Shown one piece after another: positions 9,742-17,499 of a stretch of 37,953 bases of DNA (position 1 is its first letter; each line of letters opens with the position of its first letter). This DNA is from Clostridium arbusti SL206 (GTDB taxonomy: Bacteria > Bacillota > Clostridia > Clostridiales > Clostridiaceae). Made by a program: the position numbers and the translations under genes. Location: the NCBI RefSeq assembly GCF_000246895.1, contig NZ_BAEV01000030.1:1-37953 (forward strand), read 5' to 3'. The notes under the pieces are model-generated. The model worked only from the letters and a program-made list of their open reading frames with translations, was not told the DNA's origin and ran no database searches.

Positions 9742-9906
9742 AGTTCTAAAATTCAGATGGGGATTCTTTTACCCCATCTGAATTTTAGAACTGCGAATGC
9801 ATGGCTTACTTGGCGTTGGACTCCCACTTTAAGAAAAGTAGAGAACCCAAATTTTAACTTGGTGTGAATCGCTTTCACAGAGTGCGTGGGAGACTTACAC
9901 CAAGTT
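9742..9906 (+). ncRNA. Unidentified structured element: three hairpins with possible kissing interaction
   Basis: Directly after the preceding gene lie (1) a perfect 21-bp hairpin (9742-9762 with 9772-9792, 9-base loop), (2) an imperfect hairpin closed by TTGG/CCAA (9816-9850) with ACTTT/AAAGT at its tip, and (3) a 10-bp closed hairpin (9856-9865 with 9897-9906). CTCCCAC (9821-9827) in hairpin 2 is complementary to GTGGGAG (9886-9892) in hairpin 3, so a pseudoknot or kissing contact is possible. No open reading frame explains the segment. It is locally less AT-rich than its surroundings. It may be a small RNA or a non-coding repeat. Strand is undetermined; plus is shown because it follows a plus-strand gene. 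Confidence 0.45.
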
Positions 9907-9927
9907 AGTCAGGTTAAAGTTTAATAA

Positions 9928-9980
9928 TAATAAGGTGCATTATTTTAAGTTACCCATACTTAAAATAATGCACCTTATTA
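9928..9980. terminator. Perfect 23-bp hairpin, probable bidirectional terminator
   Basis: TAATAAGGTGCATTATTTTAAGT and its exact complement (9958-9980) enclose a 7-base loop. It lies between the convergent plus-strand pyruvyl-transferase-like gene and minus-strand nrdG. The T-rich ends on both strands suggest termination from either side, though long uninterrupted T runs are missing. Confidence 0.55.
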
Positions 9981-10074
9981 AATAGAATCTTTACATTCAC
10001 CTGAAACTTTTATTTCTATTTTGAATAGTATAGAACATATTAGGCGTGTTCAAATAAATATATTTAGTTTAATA

Positions 10075-10587
10075 TTAACAATTGATAGTACAAACCTCTC
10101 CTGTAATTAAACTCTTTTTAATATCAATAATTCTTTGATTTGTAGATCCTCTAAATTTTAGTTTTTCATCTTTTTTATCTATATCAAACTTACCATCTAT
10201 AAGTACATCTACATAATTAAGAAGCTTATCCCAACTTGGATTTTCACGTCTAGCACTACGTATTTCTTCAAAAGTATATCCCGTATAAACCCAAACACTC
10301 TTTCCACTTTCTTTAACACGCCTTGCAATATAAGCAAACTTCTCTGCCTGCTCTAGAGGATCTCCACCACTAAAAGTTACTCCTCTAAGCATGGGATTGT
10401 TTACTATATCCTCTATAATATGATCCATATCCATTAGCTCTCCACCTTCAAAGGAATGTGTATGCGAGTTAAAACAGGATTTACAATTATGCTTGCACCC
10501 CTGGGAAAATAGTACTCTTCTAAGGCCAGGACCATTACTTAAACTTTCATAAATCATTCCCGCAAGTCTAATTTTATTATTACTCAT
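10075..10587 (-). CDS. nrdG: Anaerobic ribonucleotide reductase activating protein
   Basis: A 170-residue radical SAM activase that generates the glycyl radical on NrdD. The CxxxCxxC motif binding the [4Fe-4S] cluster is visible as CKHNCKSC (near residue 31). GGDP in TFSGGDPLEQ (near 75) is the conserved SAM-binding segment. Length is normal for NrdG. The ATG follows GGAAGAG. It lies downstream of nrdD on the same strand, with a 68-bp repeat in the 169-base gap between them. Confidence 0.93.
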   Translation of the reverse strand: MSNNKIRLAGMIYESLSNGPGLRRVLFSQGCKHNCKSCFNSHTHSFEGGELMDMDHIIEDIVNNPMLRGVTFSGGDPLEQAEKFAYIARRVKESGKSVWVYTGYTFEEIRSARRENPSWDKLLNYVDVLIDGKFDIDKKDEKLKFRGSTNQRIIDIKKSLITGEVCTINC

Positions 10588-10608
10588 AAAATTCTCTTCC
10601 TTTCCTAA

Positions 10609-10676
10609 GGCATCTTCAAATAAATAACTAGTCAGTATACTAGTCTATTTTGACTTGCTATTTATTTTCACATGCC
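10609..10676 (-). repeat. 68-bp MITE-like repeat between nrdD and nrdG
   Basis: The element has terminal inverted repeats (GGCATCTTCAAATAAATA and, at the other end, TATTTATTTTCACATGCC) and is flanked by TAA on both sides (10606-10608 and 10677-10679). It equals the two ends of the 157-bp form joined near TCAAAATAGACTAG, with the centre missing. It would form a hairpin in the nrdDG transcript. Confidence 0.8.
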
Positions 10677-10756
10677 TAACATCCCATAGCTCCAAATTTA
10701 AATACCATATAGTCTCTTACTAGTTTACCCAATTTAAGCCTTATATTTCAAACAAT

Positions 10757-12868
10757 TTAGATATCATAAACGTGCTGACCATTTGCCTGTGATACTCTGT
10801 CTGCTCTCTCTTCATACTTTCCTTTACCAAATCTCTCATCAAGACTTAAATATCCTGTGACTCTAGATACCCCTTGTATCTCCGTACTTCCACATTCTGT
10901 ACATTCATGCTCTCCATTGTAAAGATAAGTTCCACAGATTTTACAATATCTTATATGGAAATTAATACCCATATAACTTATATTAGTATTCTTATATGCA
11001 TAATCTATTATATCTTTAATAGTATCTCCATCTGGATAGTTATCTAATTCTATATAGCTAATATGACCTCCATTACATAATTCATGATATGGAGCTTCTA
11101 TATCTATTTTATCCTTTATTGATATATTGCATCCTACAGGTATATGATAACTATTTGTATAGTACTCTTTATCTGTAACACCTGGTATTAATCCAAATAC
11201 AGCCTTATCCTTAGGAACAAATTTACCACTTAATCCTTCAGCCGGAGTAGCATAACAACTCCAATTAAGCTTAGTTTCTTCAGTAAGTTTATCTGTGTAA
11301 TCTCTTATATATTTTATGATCTTTATACCAAGTTCTCTTGATTTTTCATCTTCACCATGATGCTTTCCCGTTAATGCAACAAGTGTCTCTGCAAGTCCTA
11401 TGAACCCTATACCCCAAGTTCCCTGTTTTAATATAGGTTCAATAGAATCATCCGGCAATAAATTTTCTGATCCCTTCATAAGTCCTTGACCTACAACAAA
11501 AGGTAAGTCTTTTGATCTTAAATGCTTAAGTTTATTGTATCTATCAATAAGGCTATCCTTTGCTAGTTCTAATCTTACATCTAAAGCGTCAAAGAATTTA
11601 CCTATATCACCCTTTGCAACTATACCTATTCTAGGTAAGTTTATAGTAGTAGGTGCAATATTACCTCTGCCCTTTGTTCCTGGTTCTCCATTTACATTTG
11701 AACACACATAGGTTCTACACCCCATAGTGGCAGGTATAACTCCTTGATCATAATACTTCTTATTAAAAGTTGCATCAATGTTCATAAATGTTGGATTCAT
11801 TCTCTTTGCCGCTACATCGCATGCAAGTTTATATAGATAATAATATGGATCATTTGGTTCTCTATTAACCCCAGCTTTAACTCTGAATATTATGTTAGGG
11901 AAAATAGGTTGCTCTCCTCTTCCAAGGCCCTTTGCATACTCTTTTAAAAATACTTCACATACAAGTGCAGCATCTTTATCCTTTGGAATTCCTAAATTTA
12001 TTGATGAAAATGGAACCTGTGATCCAGCTCTACTGTGCATAGTATTCAAATTATATACAATTCCCTGCATAGCCTGCTCTACAGATTTCACTAATTTTTT
12101 TTCAGCTATATCATCTATTTTTCCTTCATCTACTCCACATTCTCTAAGTTCACTTTTAATTTCTTCTCTTGTTGGAGGCACAAATTCCCCCATATCATTA
12201 TCAAAATCAGGATGAGACTGTCCACCGAACATATCATTCTGAGTTGATTGAAGCAAGATGCATGAAAGTTCTGCGGCAGATTCTATTCTCTTTGGTGGCC
12301 TTATATTACCATAACCTGTATTAAACCCTTTAAGTAAAACTTCTTTTGTGGGTATGTGTAAACAGTTAACAGTTAAATTGTAACTATCTAAATCATGATA
12401 ATATACATCACCGTTCTCATGAGCTTTAGCAAGTCTTTTAGACATCTTAGCAAGATTATGCCACTTATTTGATTCACTAGCTATTCTAAGCAATTTAGAA
12501 CTAAAATTATTTCCTACATTGGCATTATCTCTATCCGTCTCTATTCCTATTTGAGATATTGCTTTCATCAAATCCGATTTTATATCCCTAACCTTAGTTC
12601 TTTCTTTTCTATAATTTGAATAAGCTACACCTATCTCCTTATAGCCTTTATGTAAAAGAGTTTTTTCCACCATATTTTGAATTTCTTCTACAGTAACTCT
12701 CTCCAATTCCATTTTCTCAAGCTTCATTATAAGCTCTTGTGTAAGCTCTAATACTTCGCTCATTTTAATACTAAATCCAATTTCTTCAGCCGCACCTTTT
12801 ATGGCATTACTAACCTTGATAGAGTTAAACTCTACCTCTCTACCATCACGTTTTACTACATATAGCAT
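10757..12868 (-). CDS. nrdD: Anaerobic (class III) ribonucleoside-triphosphate reductase
   Basis: A 703-residue enzyme that reduces ribonucleoside triphosphates to deoxy forms under anaerobic conditions. Residues 1-90 form an ATP-cone allosteric domain (VVKRDGREVEFNSIKVSNAI). The C-terminal region has a four-cysteine zinc site (CKIC and CTEC, near 640-660) and the glycyl radical motif RVTGYLS with the radical Gly at about 672. Length is normal. The ATG is preceded by GGGAGG. A good promoter and an NrdR-like box lie directly upstream. With nrdG it forms a two-gene operon. Confidence 0.95.
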   Translation of the reverse strand: MLYVVKRDGREVEFNSIKVSNAIKGAAEEIGFSIKMSEVLELTQELIMKLEKMELERVTVEEIQNMVEKTLLHKGYKEIGVAYSNYRKERTKVRDIKSDLMKAISQIGIETDRDNANVGNNFSSKLLRIASESNKWHNLAKMSKRLAKAHENGDVYYHDLDSYNLTVNCLHIPTKEVLLKGFNTGYGNIRPPKRIESAAELSCILLQSTQNDMFGGQSHPDFDNDMGEFVPPTREEIKSELRECGVDEGKIDDIAEKKLVKSVEQAMQGIVYNLNTMHSRAGSQVPFSSINLGIPKDKDAALVCEVFLKEYAKGLGRGEQPIFPNIIFRVKAGVNREPNDPYYYLYKLACDVAAKRMNPTFMNIDATFNKKYYDQGVIPATMGCRTYVCSNVNGEPGTKGRGNIAPTTINLPRIGIVAKGDIGKFFDALDVRLELAKDSLIDRYNKLKHLRSKDLPFVVGQGLMKGSENLLPDDSIEPILKQGTWGIGFIGLAETLVALTGKHHGEDEKSRELGIKIIKYIRDYTDKLTEETKLNWSCYATPAEGLSGKFVPKDKAVFGLIPGVTDKEYYTNSYHIPVGCNISIKDKIDIEAPYHELCNGGHISYIELDNYPDGDTIKDIIDYAYKNTNISYMGINFHIRYCKICGTYLYNGEHECTECGSTEIQGVSRVTGYLSLDERFGKGKYEERADRVSQANGQHVYDI

Positions 12869-12884
12869 ATATTAATCCTCCCGA

Positions 12885-12900
12885 ACACAATATCTTGTAC
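12885..12900. promoter_or_regulatory. NrdR-box-like operator
   Basis: ACACAATATCTTGTAC closely fits the NrdR box pattern acaCwAtATaTwGtgt. It lies between the -10 box and the nrdD ribosome site, overlapping the predicted transcription start, a natural place for repression. A clear second box at the usual helical spacing was not found, which lowers confidence. Confidence 0.5.
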
Positions 12901-12906
12901 TTACAT

Positions 12907-12935
12907 ATTATACAGTAGGAAAATTTTTATATCAA
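12907..12935 (-). promoter_or_regulatory. Promoter of nrdD-nrdG
   Basis: On the minus strand -35 TTGATA (complement of 12930-12935) and -10 TATAAT (complement of 12907-12912) are 17 bases apart. The predicted start is near 12900. Confidence 0.75.
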
Positions 12936-13155
12936 TCTATCAAATTTACTTCTATTCATTCAAAAAAGCTTTTTATACTCCTCTAGCTTTAAAATCTTCA
13001 TGTTTTTATATGAACCTGACTGTTGCTATTTATAAATATATCTAAATAATATTGGTAGTACTAACATAACTCAATGTAAACCTAATATTATGAAATATAT
13101 AAAATATCAATTAAAAAATTATGAATATATATTCAGTTCTTACTTAAGCCTTATT

Positions 13156-14745
13156 TTAGTCTATTTCCATATCATTAAATATTCCATCACAGCCTAAGGA
13201 TATTAAAGTTGCAGCACCAATGCCATATATTAAGAATGCAAGATAAATGGCATATCCACTAAAATCTTTTAGTAAAAATATAAATATCAGTACTATTATA
13301 GCAATTGGAACAACTAATATTAACTGGAATAACATAAATATTATACCTTTAGCCATTTGTTCTGTAAAACCTAACATATGCGCAATCCTAAAAGCAAAAA
13401 GTCCACTGTAGGAAAGCATACCACCTAAAACAACATAGCAAATTATACAGAGTAATATTTCAAATATTGATTTTCTACTTAGAATTCCAAATGGTATAAA
13501 TAAAATAGCAGCATCAGAAATCATCTTTATAAGTGAAGAAGCTATACCATAAAATATTTTTTTCTGAGGACTATCTGGCAAAAGAAATATAAAATAATGG
13601 CTTATCTCATTATATATTTTACCACCAAATCCAGAGCTAAAAAACAACAGACCTGCAGACATAATAAATACAATTTTTATATCAGTACTCTTTGCAAAAA
13701 TGCCTAGAATCACTGAAATTAATAGTAGTATTACTGAATAGGTATTTATAAAAAATATGAAACTTCTCTTTGAATATTCATTCATATGTTTAAATAGTAA
13801 GACTTTAGATCCATATATTTCTTTAAGGTCTAAGCCTATATTCTTAAAAGGCTTAATCATAAGGCCTTTTTTACGTTTATTTGAAGGCACTTTTCCACTT
13901 TTTATATCTTTTATGTCTTCATTAATTTCTGCTGAATTTAACATGTCCTCATAAAAATCCAGCTTTATATTGTAAGTTATATAAAGTAATATTGCACTTA
14001 GCAATAAAATTAATATTATATATATGTAATAAGATACTTTAACACCAGTAATAGTTTGAACAGCTATTTCTCTCATCCATCCAAATATAGGTATATACTT
14101 AAAAAATAAACTGTACGTTATAGTATCTCCAACTTTTATAAAGGAATTTTTAATATCACCTTTTACTATGATAAATGCTATTAAAACAATTACTACAATA
14201 CTAAATGCCTTTATAAAATTTCGTATTATATTGCCAACTTTTTTGTACCTGCTGCATACTGCGAAAATAAATAACTTTAAAATATTACATAGAATAAGTT
14301 GAAAGATAATATAGACTATGATAAATAGAATTTTTGCTAATACTGTTATATTGAGATTCTTCATAGAGTTTGTAATTTGAAATAATACATACATTGATGT
14401 GAAAAATTCTAGTGCAATCTTTTTTACTATACCATAGACCATTACAGTTTGTGGTTTTATTGGTGATACAAATATTAGGTTTACATCACTCATATTAAAT
14501 TTCGATTTAACTTTTTTTGTTCCACTATATAATGAAAAAAGGACTGTTACCATGGTTAATACTACAAGTATACTTATAACTACTGTAAGTGGCAGCTCTC
14601 CATTAGAGGACTTATTACGTGGTAAAAGTATAATTGCAACCCAAATCAGTCCAAAAATTATTCCCAATGCTTTTTGAGGCTTTTCCTTAATCCTCTTAAA
14701 ATAATTAATCATACTTGTTTTTAATAAATAAACTAAAGCCTTCAT
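13156..14745 (-). CDS. ABC exporter membrane subunit
   Basis: A 529-residue very hydrophobic protein with roughly a dozen membrane segments in two halves, separated by a charged stretch near residues 265-300 (EINEDIKDIKSGKVPSNKRKK). It resembles the large permeases annotated as putative ABC exporters in Firmicutes. Its ATG is only 3 bases after the stop of the upstream ATPase gene, so the two are coupled and surely form one transporter. The substrate is unknown. Confidence 0.75.
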   Translation of the reverse strand: MKALVYLLKTSMINYFKRIKEKPQKALGIIFGLIWVAIILLPRNKSSNGELPLTVVISILVVLTMVTVLFSLYSGTKKVKSKFNMSDVNLIFVSPIKPQTVMVYGIVKKIALEFFTSMYVLFQITNSMKNLNITVLAKILFIIVYIIFQLILCNILKLFIFAVCSRYKKVGNIIRNFIKAFSIVVIVLIAFIIVKGDIKNSFIKVGDTITYSLFFKYIPIFGWMREIAVQTITGVKVSYYIYIILILLLSAILLYITYNIKLDFYEDMLNSAEINEDIKDIKSGKVPSNKRKKGLMIKPFKNIGLDLKEIYGSKVLLFKHMNEYSKRSFIFFINTYSVILLLISVILGIFAKSTDIKIVFIMSAGLLFFSSGFGGKIYNEISHYFIFLLPDSPQKKIFYGIASSLIKMISDAAILFIPFGILSRKSIFEILLCIICYVVLGGMLSYSGLFAFRIAHMLGFTEQMAKGIIFMLFQLILVVPIAIIVLIFIFLLKDFSGYAIYLAFLIYGIGAATLISLGCDGIFNDMEID

Positions 14746-14748
14746 ACC

Positions 14749-15444
14749 TTATTCCTCCGTAACCTTGAAGAATATATCTTCTAAGGATTCAGATTGCTTA
14801 TCAAACTCATCTCTAGCCTTAGATAACACAAATTCACCATTTTTCATAATAATTATTCTATCCCAAAGTTCCTCAACAGAATCAAGAAGATGAGTACTTA
14901 AAACTATTGAAACTCCTTGCTTTTTAAGTTCAAGCATAACTTCTTTCATATTTCTTATAGCCTTTGGGTCAAGTCCTATCATTGGCTCGTCCACTAGTAA
15001 TACTTTAGGTTCAGTAATTAGAGCGCAACATATACTTACCTTTTGTTGCATTCCCTTAGATAAATCACTACCATATTTATCTTTTTTATCCCATAGGTCA
15101 AACAGCTTTAAGAGTCTTTCTGCTCTTTCCTCGTACTCCTTAATACTAAAGGCATGAGCCATAAGAGTTATGTGATCTTTTATTGTAAGAAGCGGAAATA
15201 ATGACGGCATTTCAGGAATATATCCCAGCATACTCTTACCTTTAATACTCTTATTGTCATAACCGCAAATTTCTATTTTACCTTCATATTTCAATAATCC
15301 TGCCACAGACTTAATTATTGTAGATTTACCTGCTCCATTAGGACCTGCAAGTACTGCTATTTCCCCCTCATTCACTGTAAAGCTAACGTTTTTTACTGCT
15401 TCTGTTTTACCATAGCTTTTACTTAATTTTGATACTTCTAACAT
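14749..15444 (-). CDS. ABC transporter ATP-binding protein
   Basis: A 231-residue ATPase with all catalytic motifs: Walker A GPNGAGKST, signature LSKGMQQKV, Walker B VLLVDEP, D-loop GLDP and switch His in STHLLD. The Q-loop region reads GYIPEMPSLFPLLT. It pairs with the following permease. A longer frame starts at 15510, but GAAGGGAAG immediately upstream of ATG 15444 and the family N-terminus (MLEVSKLSKSYG) favour this start. Confidence 0.88.
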   Translation of the reverse strand: MLEVSKLSKSYGKTEAVKNVSFTVNEGEIAVLAGPNGAGKSTIIKSVAGLLKYEGKIEICGYDNKSIKGKSMLGYIPEMPSLFPLLTIKDHITLMAHAFSIKEYEERAERLLKLFDLWDKKDKYGSDLSKGMQQKVSICCALITEPKVLLVDEPMIGLDPKAIRNMKEVMLELKKQGVSIVLSTHLLDSVEELWDRIIIMKNGEFVLSKARDEFDKQSESLEDIFFKVTEE

Positions 15445-16013
15445 ATATCTCTTCCCTTCAATTAAAATATTAATACATATTCTTCTATGTGTTATATTTA
15501 AATAGTACACTATAGTAACCCTGATGTCAATAATATCTACTATATTTATAATAGAAGATACACGCTATAATTAGTCAAAAAAACATTATAACACCAATAA
15601 TTTATTGTGTATAAAATTATTGGTGTTATAATTTAAAATTATAGAATCTATACAACTTTTAATTTCATGATGCAATTTGATTTTATTCTTATATATCTTT
15701 ATATTTTAAAAAAACCACTCTTATATTATTAAAAGGTTGTTACTTATAACAACTTTATAATATCATATAATAAGTTGTTATTTAGTCAAATAAAAATAAT
15801 TATATAAGGAATTTAATTAACATTCTGCTAATTAGAATTAAGTCACTTTAGTAAGATATGGTTTAAAAAACAAAAATAGTGTTATATAAAGAAAAGTATG
15901 AATTCCACATAATATATTAATAAAAATATTATGTGGAATTAGCTAAAAATTCTATATTTATAGTTTCAATATAGAAACATATAATTTCATATTGAAATAT
16001 TATTTTAAATAAA
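15445..16013. other. Gene-free AT-rich stretch with several inverted repeats
   Basis: About 570 bases without a convincing gene. It holds a perfect 19-bp hairpin (15585-15603 with 15614-15632), a GTTGTTA/TAACAAC hairpin (15736-15753) with a third related copy at 15772-15781, a perfect 15-bp hairpin (15901-15915 with 15926-15940) and a 9-bp hairpin close to the gatB stop (around 15964-15998). All would lie in the 3' region of the gatB transcript or the leader of the ABC pair. None has a canonical T run, so it is not clear which of them terminates. Confidence 0.5.
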
Positions 16014-17453
16014 TTACATTTCCTTTATCTTCTCTTCCAATATATCTCTTGCCATCTTAGGATTTGCTTTACCCTTACTCTGCTTCATAACCTGACCTAC
16101 AAGGTATCCTACAGCTTGAGTTTTTCCGGCCTTATAGTCACTTACTGACTGTGGATTTGCATTTAACACTGAAACAGCTATTTCAGAAATAGCACCTGTA
16201 TCACTTATTTGTACTAATCCTTTTTCCTTTACAATGTCTTCAGGATGTTTACCTGTTTTAAACATATCCTCAAAGACACCCTTTGCAGAAGTTACACTTA
16301 GTTTTTTGCCAGCAACCATTTTTAAAAGTGATGCCATATCTTCTTTATTTACAGGAATATCCTTAAGTTCAAGCTCCTGTTCTTTTATAAGTCTAAGCAT
16401 ATCTGAGAGCATCCAGTTTGATACACTCTTTGCATCGGAACCTAAAGCAACAACAGCTTCATAGTACTCTGCAAAATGCTTATCAGAAACTAAAATATTT
16501 ACTTCTTTTTCTGAAAGTCCATATTCCTTTATGAATCTTTCTCTTCTCTCTTCTGGAAGTTCAGGCATATCTTCTTTAACTTTTTCAATTATCTCATCTT
16601 TAATTACTATAGGTATTATATCTGGTTCTGGGAAATATCTGTAGTCATTAGCATCTTCCTTGCTTCTCATTGTTACAGTTCTTCCTTTACCAGCATCCCA
16701 TCTTCTTGTTTCCTGAACTATTCTAAAGGATTCTCCAAAATCATAAAGTTCTTTTTGACGTTTTTCTTCTTTTTCAAGTGCCTTTTGAAGCTCTCTGAAA
16801 GAGTTTATATTCTTTATTTCTACTTTAGTGTTATATTCCTCTTTACCAACTTCTCTAAGGGATATGTTGGCATCGCATCTTAAAGAACCTTGTTCCATTC
16901 TACAATCAGAAATACCACCATATTCAAGAATAGCCTTTAATGTTCTAAGGAATGTTACTGCTTCCTGTGGAGAACGCATATCTGGTTCTGTAACTATTTC
17001 TATAAGAGGAACACCTACACGATTGTAGTCTATAAGAGAATAGGGTTCATACTCTAAATGCACAAGTTTTCCTGCATCCTCTTCTATGTGTATTCTGTTT
17101 AATCTTACACTTCTTTCTCCGTTCTCAGTTTCAATCTCTACATGACCAGGTCCACATATAGGTATATCAAGCTGAGATATTTGATACGCCTTAGGAAGAT
17201 CTGGATAAAAATAATTCTTTCTATCCATCTTATTTAATTTATTTATTTTACAATTTAATGCCATTCCAGCTTTTACAGCTAAGTTCACTACTTCTTCATT
17301 TAGCACAGGTAATGTTCCTGGAAGTCCCATACATATTGGACATGTATTTTCATTAGGTTTAGCTCCAAATTTAGTTGAACAATTGCAGAATATCTTTGTC
17401 TTTGTATTAAGTTCTGCATGTATTTCTAATCCTATTATAGTTTCATAACTCAT
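16014..17453 (-). CDS. gatB: Aspartyl/glutamyl-tRNA amidotransferase subunit B
   Basis: A 479-residue subunit of the GatCAB amidotransferase, which converts Asp-tRNA(Asn) and Glu-tRNA(Gln) to the amidated forms. The N-terminus YETIIGLEIHAELNTKTKIFC is diagnostic and CNCS plus CPIC supply the zinc cysteines. The kinase-like core is followed by the helical and YqeY-like C-terminal domain (residues about 330-479). The start is unusual: the Shine-Dalgarno AAAGGGGG (17479-17486) lies 25 bases upstream of ATG, with a GCAGC/GCTGC stem-loop (17460-17475) in between. It is the last gene of aspS-gatC-gatA-gatB. Confidence 0.95.
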   Translation of the reverse strand: MSYETIIGLEIHAELNTKTKIFCNCSTKFGAKPNENTCPICMGLPGTLPVLNEEVVNLAVKAGMALNCKINKLNKMDRKNYFYPDLPKAYQISQLDIPICGPGHVEIETENGERSVRLNRIHIEEDAGKLVHLEYEPYSLIDYNRVGVPLIEIVTEPDMRSPQEAVTFLRTLKAILEYGGISDCRMEQGSLRCDANISLREVGKEEYNTKVEIKNINSFRELQKALEKEEKRQKELYDFGESFRIVQETRRWDAGKGRTVTMRSKEDANDYRYFPEPDIIPIVIKDEIIEKVKEDMPELPEERRERFIKEYGLSEKEVNILVSDKHFAEYYEAVVALGSDAKSVSNWMLSDMLRLIKEQELELKDIPVNKEDMASLLKMVAGKKLSVTSAKGVFEDMFKTGKHPEDIVKEKGLVQISDTGAISEIAVSVLNANPQSVSDYKAGKTQAVGYLVGQVMKQSKGKANPKMARDILEEKIKEM

Positions 17454-17459
17454 AATAAT

Positions 17460-17486
17460 GCAGCATTATCGCTGCTTTCCCCCTTT
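17460..17486 (-). promoter_or_regulatory. Hairpin between Shine-Dalgarno and start codon of gatB
   Basis: On the minus strand the order is AAAGGGGG, AAA, GCAGC-GATAAT-GCTGC, ATTATT, ATG. When the 5-bp stem-loop folds, the effective spacing drops from about 25 to about 9 bases. This suggests structure-assisted initiation or translational control of GatB. Confidence 0.5.
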
Positions 17487-17499
17487 CTATTTTGGAATT

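Noticed and set aside
9742-9906. IS200/IS605 end or TnpB guide-RNA remnant
   Set aside because: The pseudoknot-like pairing and hairpins prompted the idea, but no transposase fragment, target motif or matching end was visible.
16234-17028. Plus-strand frames opposite gatB
   Set aside because: Shadows of gatB without ribosome sites or recognisable domains.
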